A DNA stretch of 41,072 nucleotides from Candidatus Bathyarchaeota archaeon (GTDB lineage Archaea > Thermoproteota > DRAE01): NCBI GenBank assembly GCA_011041895.1, contig DRAE01000043.1:1-41072 (forward strand), given 5' to 3'. Below the pieces are notes generated by a model. It saw nothing but the letters and a program-made list of their open reading frames with translations. It did no database searches and had not been told where the DNA came from. Both the position numbers and the translations under genes were made by a program. Position 1 is the first letter of the stretch, and the number at the start of each line of letters is the position of its first letter. Positions 26,509-33,871 of this stretch are shown piece by piece.

Positions 26509-28635
26509 CTACTCATAAAGTTTATTGTATAATGGCTGGTACACTAACACCCACCCATGCTCTGACTTGTACACTAGTTTGAACAGCTGCAACGGATATA
26601 CTTGAACCTGCCCTTGGTATACGTCTCTTACTGCATCTTTATACTGATCCATGAGTAGTTTGAATATCGTCGTGTTATATAATGGCTCCTTTGGCATGGA
26701 TTTAGTAGAGTCCCAATAGTCTTCCCACTTGTATCCAGCAATCTCACAGATCCATCTTAGCTTTCCATAATCTCCAAACATTAAGAATCTCCATTTTCCT
26801 TGTCTATCCCTGATCACTGTTATGAAGACCACGACGTATGACACATTGTATCTCTTGAATATTTTTAGAGCCTCTTCCTCGGTTGACATGAATGCTTTGG
26901 CCACCATGTGAATCTGTGTTGAATTTGATGTGGCGTTATCAACTAGCGTAGTTTTTTCTCCCATTGATTGCAACCAGTATCCATAGTCCCACCAGCTTGC
27001 TACAACCGTTCCTGGTGGAACGTTCATTCTAAGCCACATTAGAACTTCTAGCCAGTCATTGTAGTATCCGCGAGCTGATATTGCTGACGAAGCTATTGTA
27101 ACAGGATATCTTGCCTGGTCAACAAAGTTTGGCATATAGAATGTTGTCAACATGGAAATCGCAATTAGTGAGGCTAGGAATAGAGAGAGAAATTCCTTTT
27201 CAATGATAGGAGTCACTCGCATTCTCCTAGGACTTATGATCGCTGGCTTTGCCCTGAAAGCATCAATTATTGGAGTTGCAATGCTGTAAAATCCATACGC
27301 TGCTAGGAAGGCAACTGCAGGAGCCAGTATCAGAAGCAGACGAACCATTGATGAAGCAAAGTATAAAGCAAGGAGACCATATACAATTGCAACAAGATCC
27401 TCGTTACGCCTCCTCTTCATCAACAAGATAGTTCCTATAGGAGCGAAAAGGAAGGCCATTCCCTGTTGCGCATAGAAAACAGCCCACGGTGACGGATGAT
27501 GTTCTCCTACAGACATTATTAAAGGTATCTGGGTTCTAAAGAAGGGGTTTATAACAGCCCAGAATTTAGATGGAAGCCCAAATATCAAGCCTATTAAGTA
27601 TAGAGCTCCCAACCCTAATGAGATCACTATTATCCCTATTATTACAGTTCTGATCTGTAGTGAGAATGGTATGGGAAGATGCCTTGTAAGCTCTATGATC
27701 CATAGCAGGATCAACGTGAAGTATGGAATTAAAAGGTTTGCAGAGAGTAGTAGTTGAGGTCCTGTTCTCGGAACTAGGGCTGCAAGAGCACAACCTATGA
27801 GTATAGCGGAGGTGTAGTATACTGTCAGAAATGGCTGGTATCGTTTAAATACTATTAATGTGAGAATAGATAATGCAAGCAAGTTAAATGCGAAGAGGAA
27901 GGCACCCCAGCTGGCTGCAAGATATGCTAAGAGAAGCCCAGTTATGATTCCGTATCTAAGAGATTTATCGGCGTTTTCAGGTTTAACTCCCTTGACCATG
28001 AACAAGAAAATCATTGTGAGAAGAAAAACTCCTAGAAATTCATTATCATAAAAGCCCAGTGTAGTTCTTGATACATATGCTGGGAGGATAGCGAGCAGAA
28101 AAGCTGTCAATAACCCTACATTTCTATTAGCTACCTCTTTTCCTAGGAAAAAAGCCGCTAATACTGTAAGGCATCCAAAGAACACTGGTATATAGACACA
28201 GAATGTGTATATGCTAAGTTCAGGAATGAATAACTTAACGATCATGTACAGGATCGCTGTTGTGAATGGAACTCCTAAATAAAGGGCTTTCCACATATCC
28301 TGCCCATATGGATACCATGCCATTTGATTATGCCAGTGGAAGTATGCTCCTAAGCCTTTTTCGATCAAATACTTCGTAGCCATGTACTGTACATGAGGGT
28401 CATACGCCCCTAGAAATGCACCCCATTCGAGTGGCTGTAATCTAATCAATGCAGCTATGCTACATATCATCAAGAGTATAATCAACGTGAGTAGCGAGTC
28501 TCTGTTAATTGGCAGAGAGGCCTCCGATATCCAGTAGGGTATTTCCTTGATTTTCTCCTTTATCTCTTTTCTAGATATTTGACGCAAACCTTTAATCTTT
28601 CTCATCACTATGGCAGCAATATTTTTGACATTCAT
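26509..28635 (-). CDS. aglB: Oligosaccharyltransferase catalytic subunit AglB/STT3
   Basis: The 708-residue GT-C membrane enzyme transfers a lipid-linked glycan to asparagine in N-x-S/T sequons outside the cell membrane. It has about a dozen hydrophobic helices. The first external loop carries the acidic motif GAFLGAYDPHVQYM near residues 68-81, and the soluble C-terminal domain has the signature VVASWWDYGYWLQ near residue 546 (WWDYG). A second acidic site is GFYDNEF near residue 190. At 708 residues it is shorter than Pyrococcus long-form AglB. Its ATG lies 1 nt after the gcvH stop, so it seems to be read with the glycine cleavage genes. Confidence 0.96.
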   Translation of the reverse strand: MNVKNIAAIVMRKIKGLRQISRKEIKEKIKEIPYWISEASLPINRDSLLTLIILLMICSIAALIRLQPLEWGAFLGAYDPHVQYMATKYLIEKGLGAYFHWHNQMAWYPYGQDMWKALYLGVPFTTAILYMIVKLFIPELSIYTFCVYIPVFFGCLTVLAAFFLGKEVANRNVGLLTAFLLAILPAYVSRTTLGFYDNEFLGVFLLTMIFLFMVKGVKPENADKSLRYGIITGLLLAYLAASWGAFLFAFNLLALSILTLIVFKRYQPFLTVYYTSAILIGCALAALVPRTGPQLLLSANLLIPYFTLILLWIIELTRHLPIPFSLQIRTVIIGIIVISLGLGALYLIGLIFGLPSKFWAVINPFFRTQIPLIMSVGEHHPSPWAVFYAQQGMAFLFAPIGTILLMKRRRNEDLVAIVYGLLALYFASSMVRLLLILAPAVAFLAAYGFYSIATPIIDAFRAKPAIISPRRMRVTPIIEKEFLSLFLASLIAISMLTTFYMPNFVDQARYPVTIASSAISARGYYNDWLEVLMWLRMNVPPGTVVASWWDYGYWLQSMGEKTTLVDNATSNSTQIHMVAKAFMSTEEEALKIFKRYNVSYVVVFITVIRDRQGKWRFLMFGDYGKLRWICEIAGYKWEDYWDSTKSMPKEPLYNTTIFKLLMDQYKDAVRDVYQGQVQVYPLQLFKLVYKSEHGWVLVYQPLYNKLYE

Positions 28636-28636
28636 T

Positions 28637-29041
28637 TTACTTTTCTTCCGCTATTGTTTTTTCATATTCATGAGGAGATAGACATTTTTCTAAATCTTTC
28701 TTAGCTGACGGGGATTTAATCTTGACAATCCATCCATCATCGTATGGTGAATTGTTTATTAGCTCAGGTTCTTCCTCTAGACGAGTGTTTACCTCTACGA
28801 TTTCACCGCTTATGGGAGTGTAAACTTCAGCAGACGTCTTTATGGATTCTACAATAGCTACGGTGTCCCCTGCCGAGACTTGATCACCTGGACTCTTTGT
28901 AAATTCTACATAAACTATCTCGTGAAGTTTCTGTTGAGCGTAATCTGTAATTCCTATAGTTGCCATGTTTTCTCCTTCTAACTTTACCCATTCATGAGTT
29001 TTCGTGTACATTACATCTTGCCTTACCTCATACTTGCTCAA
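28637..29041 (-). CDS. gcvH: Glycine cleavage system H protein
   Basis: The 134-residue lipoyl carrier protein shuttles the aminomethyl intermediate between the P, T and L proteins. The lipoylation site is VAIVESIKTSAEVYTPISGE, with Lys near residue 68. It starts WVKLEGENMATIGITDYAQ after a short N-terminus. It overlaps gcvT by 4 nt and abuts aglB. No P-protein gene is in the window. Confidence 0.97.
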   Translation of the reverse strand: MSKYEVRQDVMYTKTHEWVKLEGENMATIGITDYAQQKLHEIVYVEFTKSPGDQVSAGDTVAIVESIKTSAEVYTPISGEIVEVNTRLEEEPELINNSPYDDGWIVKIKSPSAKKDLEKCLSPHEYEKTIAEEK

Positions 29042-30159
29042 ACTACACTCCTCCTATATCCATACTTTGTTTCATCATAGAAGGGCCATTTTGATATCTT
29101 AGCAGGGTAGCGTCTACCTCTGACATCAATATACACGGTGTTACCTAATATTGATTTTTCAGGTGAAATATACATGAAACCTATACATCTTCTGAGAAGT
29201 GGAGAATATACCCCTGTTGAAACAAATCCAATATTTTCAGAGTCTGAGTAGACTTTAGCTCCGTGCCTAGCTATTCCTCGCTCCATTATGAACCCTGACC
29301 TCACCCTTTTGAGAGGGGAACTTTTGATTTTAATTAGTGTCTCTCTTCCAATGAATGGACCCTTTTTCGTTTTAACTACAAATCCAAGTTTTGCCTCATA
29401 TGGGTTTATATTCTCGTCTATGTCATTGCCATATAACACCATGCCAGCTTCTGTTCTTAGCGAATCACGAGCACCAAGCCCACAAGGCATAGCATTGAAC
29501 AATTTACCTTTGTCAATAAGAGTATGCCAAAGCTGTGCAGCTAATTCAGGGGAAGACTCAAGTAAAATAAGTTCAAATCCATCCTCTCCCGTATATCCTG
29601 TCCTTGAGACTACCAGGGAAATATCCTTCCAGTCGATGCTTTTACATGCAAATCTTTTAAGGTCACTCACTTCGATTCCAACTTCGCTCATTAGCTTCTC
29701 GGAGTATGGGCCTTGAACAGCAAGCATTGAGCTTTTATCTGTTACATTCGTGATATCAACATCATAATCTCCAATATGGGATGTAATCCATCTTAAGTCC
29801 TTGAGAGTATTTACAGCATTTACAACCATTATAAACATACTTGAATCGAGTCTGTAGATTATCAGATCGTCAATTATACCTCCTTTCTCATTACACATTA
29901 GCGAGTACTGGCAGAAGCCTGGTTTAACCTTTCTTACATTGTTGGTCGTAATATAATTCAGGAATTTCTCGGAGTCGGGGCCCTCTATGATAAACCTCCC
30001 CATGTGAGACACATCGAAGAAACCAACGTTTTCTCTCACGCACATATGCTCTGCCGAGATGCTCTTAAAGTATACTGGAAGAAGCCACCCAGCAAACTCT
30101 ATAAGCGTAGAAGAATCTTTATAACAATCAAAGAAGTGTGTCTTCTTCAACTTTCCCAC
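29038..30159 (-). CDS. gcvT: Glycine cleavage system T protein (aminomethyltransferase)
   Basis: The 373-residue enzyme moves the methylene unit from aminomethyl-lipoyl H protein to a tetrahydrofolate or tetrahydropterin carrier, releasing ammonia. Motifs: FFDVSHMGRFIIEGPDSEKFL near residues 47-67 (quoted in part), CNEKGGIIDDLIIYR near 88-102, and SRTGYTGEDGFEL with LGARDSLRTEAGM, all typical of GcvT. GTG start. A small hairpin in the 5' leader has the Shine-Dalgarno in its loop. Together with glyA (38895) it links glycine, serine and one-carbon units. Confidence 0.96.
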   Translation of the reverse strand: MGKLKKTHFFDCYKDSSTLIEFAGWLLPVYFKSISAEHMCVRENVGFFDVSHMGRFIIEGPDSEKFLNYITTNNVRKVKPGFCQYSLMCNEKGGIIDDLIIYRLDSSMFIMVVNAVNTLKDLRWITSHIGDYDVDITNVTDKSSMLAVQGPYSEKLMSEVGIEVSDLKRFACKSIDWKDISLVVSRTGYTGEDGFELILLESSPELAAQLWHTLIDKGKLFNAMPCGLGARDSLRTEAGMVLYGNDIDENINPYEAKLGFVVKTKKGPFIGRETLIKIKSSPLKRVRSGFIMERGIARHGAKVYSDSENIGFVSTGVYSPLLRRCIGFMYISPEKSILGNTVYIDVRGRRYPAKISKWPFYDETKYGYRRSVV

Positions 30160-30163
30160 GTTT

Positions 30164-30181
30164 AACTACCTCCGAGTAGTT
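30164..30181 (-). promoter_or_regulatory. Hairpin with Shine-Dalgarno in its loop, gcvT leader
   Basis: RNA sense AACTAC-TCGGAG-GTAGTT: a 6-bp perfect stem whose loop and first 3' stem bases contain GGAGG, about 9 nt before the gcvT GTG. It could tune ribosome access (for example with temperature or ligand) or be chance. No glycine-riboswitch core was seen. Confidence 0.4.
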
Positions 30182-30219
30182 AGAAAAATATGACAAACAA
30201 ACAATATTAGTCTTTAACA

Positions 30220-30930
30220 ATGAGAGTAGAGCTCATACCTTTAAAAATGCCTAGAGTAGTAAAACCTTGTGAAAACCTGCATAAAGTAATCGAGGAAGCA
30301 CTCTACCATAATAGCGTAAGCTTGAAAGAAGGAGACATACTTGTTATATCTAGTAAAATTGTTAGTACATGCCTTAATTTGTTCATAAAGGGGGATAAAG
30401 CGTTCAGATACGCATTTTCACAAGCTGACAGAGTATTGGATGTTTTCTCCAATTGGATGCTTACAATGAAGGGTGATAACATTTTACTTAACTCTGGAAT
30501 AGACGTGTCAAATGCACCTCCAGGGAAACTGTCCATACTTCCAAGGGACCTTAACTCGATTGCACGCTCGGTGCATTTGAGAATATTGATGAGGAAAGGC
30601 ATAAAAGTTGGGGTTATAATTTGTGATAGCTTCGTCTTTCCTCTTAGAAGAGGAACTGTTGGTATATGCTTAGGATTTCACTATGTTAAACCTATCATCG
30701 ATTACAGAGGTGAAAGAGACCTATACGGTAAAACAATGAAAATAACTGCTATTAACGTGGTAGACACGATATCAAATATGGCACATATACTCATGGGAGA
30801 GGGGATTGAAAAAATTCCAATAGTAGTCGTAAGAGGCCTCAAGCATATTGTCCAAAAAATACATCCTGAGGAGCTTGCAGACTTCAGAATGCTTGAAAAT
30901 GAATGTGCCTTCAGAAAGTTATACTTTTGA
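30220..30930 (+). CDS. CofE-like F420-0:gamma-glutamyl ligase family protein
   Basis: The 236-residue protein has the CofE/FbiB ligase layout: EGDILVISSKIVSTCLN near the N-terminus, then LLNSGIDVSNAPPGKLSILPRD, then VGVIICDSFVFPLRRGTVGICLGFHYVKPIIDYRGERDLYGK (parts of the metal/GTP-binding core), then IPIVVVRG. CofE adds glutamates to coenzyme F420-0. Several positions differ from canonical CofE (for instance SDTFGRPWRRG becomes CDSFVFPLRRG), so it may use another substrate. No other F420 gene is nearby. It is divergent from gcvT. Confidence 0.75.
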   Translation: MRVELIPLKMPRVVKPCENLHKVIEEALYHNSVSLKEGDILVISSKIVSTCLNLFIKGDKAFRYAFSQADRVLDVFSNWMLTMKGDNILLNSGIDVSNAPPGKLSILPRDLNSIARSVHLRILMRKGIKVGVIICDSFVFPLRRGTVGICLGFHYVKPIIDYRGERDLYGKTMKITAINVVDTISNMAHILMGEGIEKIPIVVVRGLKHIVQKIHPEELADFRMLENECAFRKLYF

Positions 30931-30946
30931 AATCCTGAGAGATGAA

Positions 30947-31111
30947 TCACTTGTTTATCTTGATCTCTATCTTAAGGGGTTTCCTATTAAGCTTCTTCTT
31001 GCAGTTCGGGCAAACTCCGTTGTATTTTTCATACACTTGGAGTGGAGGGATCAACTCCTTAGACTCATATAACACATAGCCACATTTTTCACAAACTATT
31101 TTTTCAACCAT
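30947..31111 (-). CDS. Small zinc-ribbon protein, 54 residues
   Basis: Minus-strand ATG at 31111 opens a 54-residue frame: MVEKIVCEKCGYVLYESKEL, then a loop with PPLQVYEKYNGVCPNCKKKL and a basic tail ending KIEIKINK. Two CxxC pairs (CEKC near residue 7, CPNC near 34) form a classic zinc ribbon. Similar tiny zinc ribbons are common in archaea, usually without known function. It converges on the CofE-like gene (16 nt apart) and is divergent from topA; TATA-like AT-rich sequence lies in the 54-nt gap. It is too short for many gene callers. Confidence 0.75.
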   Translation of the reverse strand: MVEKIVCEKCGYVLYESKELIPPLQVYEKYNGVCPNCKKKLNRKPLKIEIKINK

Positions 31112-31165
31112 AGTATAATATGAAGATTAAAAGCTGAAAATAAATTTAACAGAAAAGTGGGGATC

Positions 31166-33241
31166 ATGAGAAGAATTTTAATTATCGCTGAGAAACCATC
31201 AGCTGCAAAGAAAATTGCATACGCCCTCTCGGACAAAGGAGTTAGAATTGTAAAAGTAGGAAAAACGCCAATTTATGCTACAACCTTTAAAGGGCAACAA
31301 ATATATGTGGCCTACGCTATGGGGCATCTTTATAACATTGTACAGAAAAGTGGTGGATGGATATTCCCCGTATACAACATAAAGTGGGAGAGAACTTCTC
31401 CAAAGGATAGGAGTTACAATGAAAGAATAAAGGAGACTATTCAAGCTATAGCAAAAATAGCTAGGGAAGTCGATGAAATAGTAGTCGCATGCGATTATGA
31501 CATAGAGGGAAGCTTAATAGGATACAATGTAGTTAAATATGCTTGCGGTGAAAAATACTTTAAGAAAAGCAGCCGGATGATATTTTCAACGCTAACGAGA
31601 AACGAGTTGCGAAAAGCCTTCGATAGAAGATTAAAGACTTTAGATTGGCCCGTTATTGAAGCTGGTAAAATGAGACATGAGATCGATTGGATCTTTGGAA
31701 TAAACCTTTCACGTGCACTAACCCTATCTCTTAGAAGAGTAGGTGATCGAGAGAGGATACTTAGCATTGGCAGAGTGCAGGGCCCTACGCTTAAACTCCT
31801 AGCAGAGAGAGAAATCGATATAAACACTCATGTTCCACTGCCCTATTGGAAAGCGAGAGCCATAGTGGAGATAAATGGTGTAAAATATGTTGCCGAATAT
31901 GCTGGAGGAAACATCGAATCTGAGGAAAAGGCCTTAGAAATTAAAAAGATCAGAGATAAGTATGCTACTGTAAAGAAAATCGAGAGAAAAGTCACTAAGG
32001 AACGACCTCCACCACCATTTAATTTAGGAGAGTTACAGAGAGAAGCTTACAGAATCTATAGGATAAGCCCTGGAAAAACACTAGAAATCTCCGAAAAGCT
32101 GTATCTTCAAGCTCTTATATCATATCCTCGAACCGGAAGCGAACAAATACCCGACAGTATAGACGTTAAGGGAATAATAGAAAAACTGGGTGAAATGAGA
32201 GAATACAGAGACCTTGTTCAGAAAATATTTGAACACAGTAAAAGGCCTAAACCTGTAAAGGGGAAAGGTACAGACCCTGCGCATCCGGCGATACATCCTA
32301 CTGGAGAAAAAGTAAATATAAAACTGTCGGGAAATGACAGAAAGATTTACGATCTTATCGTGAGAAGATTTCTGGCAAGTTGTTATAGGAGTATGACCAA
32401 AAGTGAGACGAGAGCATTATTGGACATAGAAGGGCATTTATTCGTATTGAAGGGGGTAGAAATCATTGATCATGGATGGCTCAAAATCTATCCCTTTAAG
32501 AAAGTAACTGAAAAACCATTCCCACGGATAGTTGAGGGAATGAAACTCAAAGTTATAAGAGTAGAGGTAGAGGAGAAGTATACGAAGCCCAAGCCTAGAT
32601 ACAATGTAAGGTCGCTTCTTAAAAAAATGGAGAATCTTGGGCTTGGAACAAAAGCTACAAGGGCTGAAATCATTGAAATACTGTTCTCCAGAAGGTATCT
32701 GGAGAATCCAAACAATATAGAGGTAACGGATCTTGGAATGAAGGTATCTGAAATACTATCTAAGATTTGCCCTGAAATACTTTCAGTGGAGCTCACCAGA
32801 AATGTCGAGCAAATAATAGATGAACTTAAAAGTGAATACTTGACATCCGAGTATAGAAAAGTAATCGTAGCAAATACTGTACTTGGGCTTTACAGCGTTC
32901 TTAGTAAGATGAAGAAAAATGAAATAAACATTGGACAAAGTCTAGTTGGAAAGGATTTTAAGCCGCATGTAGAGGGAAAACCTATAGGTAGGTGCCCAGT
33001 ATGCGGGAATCAGCTTCTCATAGTGCGATCTAAAAAAACTAAGAAGAGATTCATAGTCTGCTATGGTAGAACTACTGGTGAATGCGACGTTACACAACCC
33101 TTACCCCAGAAGGGGCGAATACGACCACTACATGAAACATGTAAGTATTGTGGATATCCGCTTTTAGCATGCGTAAGTAAGGGAAAGGAGTGGGTATTTT
33201 GCACAAATATAAGGTGCCCAGGCAAGAGGAAAAATGTGTAA
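31166..33241 (+). CDS. topA: DNA topoisomerase IA (TopA/Top3 type)
   Basis: About 691 residues; a type IA enzyme relaxing negative supercoils by single-strand passage. The toprim domain has ILIIAEKPSAAKKIAYAL at the N-terminus and VVACDYDIEGSLIG near residues 110-123. The active-site segment is ALISYPRTGSEQIPDSI near residue 320 (catalytic Tyr), then GLGTKATRAEIIEIL near residue 495. The C-terminus carries two zinc-finger-like modules (CPVCGNQ...CYGRTTGEC and CKYCGYP...CTNIRCPG). There is no helicase domain, so it is not reverse gyrase. ATG 31166 preferred; GTG 31157 possible. Confidence 0.95.
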   Translation: MRRILIIAEKPSAAKKIAYALSDKGVRIVKVGKTPIYATTFKGQQIYVAYAMGHLYNIVQKSGGWIFPVYNIKWERTSPKDRSYNERIKETIQAIAKIAREVDEIVVACDYDIEGSLIGYNVVKYACGEKYFKKSSRMIFSTLTRNELRKAFDRRLKTLDWPVIEAGKMRHEIDWIFGINLSRALTLSLRRVGDRERILSIGRVQGPTLKLLAEREIDINTHVPLPYWKARAIVEINGVKYVAEYAGGNIESEEKALEIKKIRDKYATVKKIERKVTKERPPPPFNLGELQREAYRIYRISPGKTLEISEKLYLQALISYPRTGSEQIPDSIDVKGIIEKLGEMREYRDLVQKIFEHSKRPKPVKGKGTDPAHPAIHPTGEKVNIKLSGNDRKIYDLIVRRFLASCYRSMTKSETRALLDIEGHLFVLKGVEIIDHGWLKIYPFKKVTEKPFPRIVEGMKLKVIRVEVEEKYTKPKPRYNVRSLLKKMENLGLGTKATRAEIIEILFSRRYLENPNNIEVTDLGMKVSEILSKICPEILSVELTRNVEQIIDELKSEYLTSEYRKVIVANTVLGLYSVLSKMKKNEINIGQSLVGKDFKPHVEGKPIGRCPVCGNQLLIVRSKKTKKRFIVCYGRTTGECDVTQPLPQKGRIRPLHETCKYCGYPLLACVSKGKEWVFCTNIRCPGKRKNV

Positions 33242-33459
33242 TTTGTGATAGACTAAGAGAAAGTGAAAGCCTATACTGTAAATATCATAGGTTAGCATAT
33301 GAGAGACTGAAGAGTGGATATAATGAATGGAGAAAAAGAAAGAAAAACATTACTTGGAGTAAATATTTGGATGTAGTCTATAATAACAAATACACAGGTA
33401 AGTGGATAAAAGAGGTAATAGAGGGCATCCGGAGAGGGAAGCATGAAGGAAAAACTTAA
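33190..33459 (+). CDS. Small zinc-binding protein of unknown function
   Basis: Up to 89 residues, overlapping the end of topA by 52 nt in another frame. EKCVICDRLRESESLYCKYHRLAYERL holds a CxxC and CxxH set likely to bind zinc (given here in short form: CVIC and CKYH). The rest is helical and basic, with aromatic residues (NEWRKRKKNITWSKYLDVVY). The start is uncertain: GTG 33190, TTG 33199 or GTG 33214 all fit, with GGAG at 33187-33190. It overlaps the next gene by 17 nt. I do not recognise a function. Confidence 0.65.
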   Translation: MGILHKYKVPRQEEKCVICDRLRESESLYCKYHRLAYERLKSGYNEWRKRKKNITWSKYLDVVYNNKYTGKWIKEVIEGIRRGKHEGKT

Positions 33460-33871
33460 GAAACTGAAAAGAAAAATTAATTTTCTCTCATACAAGCTGG
33501 ATAGAAAGCTGTACTCGTTCGAGAGAAAAATTGCAAGGATGAAGGTCCCCGACTACATTTATGTTATGCTGATAGCAGCAGTGTACGTCTTCATGCTAAG
33601 CGGTGGAGTGTATGTGCTGATGGAAGAACCTCTATTTTACCATATAGTTTATCCAATATACCCTAGCGTATGGGGCCAAACAGTCGCTGAAACCATACTT
33701 ATAATGTTTACATGCATTATGGGAATATCTGGATTATATATGTACCATATAGGCTCCAAAAACATATACAACAGAGATTATGCACTTAAGATGTTTGTAC
33801 TAGGCACAATATTCATTTTCACAGCTATAGCAATACTGATGTATGCAATTAGTGTAAAAATAGCAATGTAG
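33443..33871 (+). CDS. OSTC/OST3-OST6-like membrane protein
   Basis: The 142-residue product has a basic coiled N-terminus of about 35 residues (KEKLKKLKRKINFLSYKLDRK, in part) and three transmembrane helices. The pattern matches eukaryotic OSTC/DC2 and the membrane part of OST3/OST6: helix 1 YVMLIAAVYVFMLSGGVYVLM followed by EEP (family: YFLITGGIIYDVIVEPP), helix 2 AETILIMFTCIMGISGLYMY (family: EGLASSFLFTMGGLGFIIL), and helix 3 MFVLGTIFIFTAIAILMYAI. The thioredoxin domain of full OST3/6 is absent. In eukaryotes this module links STT3 to the Sec61 translocon. It converges with DUF2070 (23-nt overlap). Assignment by eye. Confidence 0.6.
   Translation: MKEKLKKLKRKINFLSYKLDRKLYSFERKIARMKVPDYIYVMLIAAVYVFMLSGGVYVLMEEPLFYHIVYPIYPSVWGQTVAETILIMFTCIMGISGLYMYHIGSKNIYNRDYALKMFVLGTIFIFTAIAILMYAISVKIAM

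Noticed and set aside
30848..31072. Plus-strand frame overlapping the end of the CofE-like gene
   Set aside because: No similarity; the opposite strand holds a coherent zinc-ribbon protein with two CxxC pairs.
31166..33241. Reverse gyrase
   Set aside because: Only the topoisomerase IA part is present; no helicase motifs upstream in frame.
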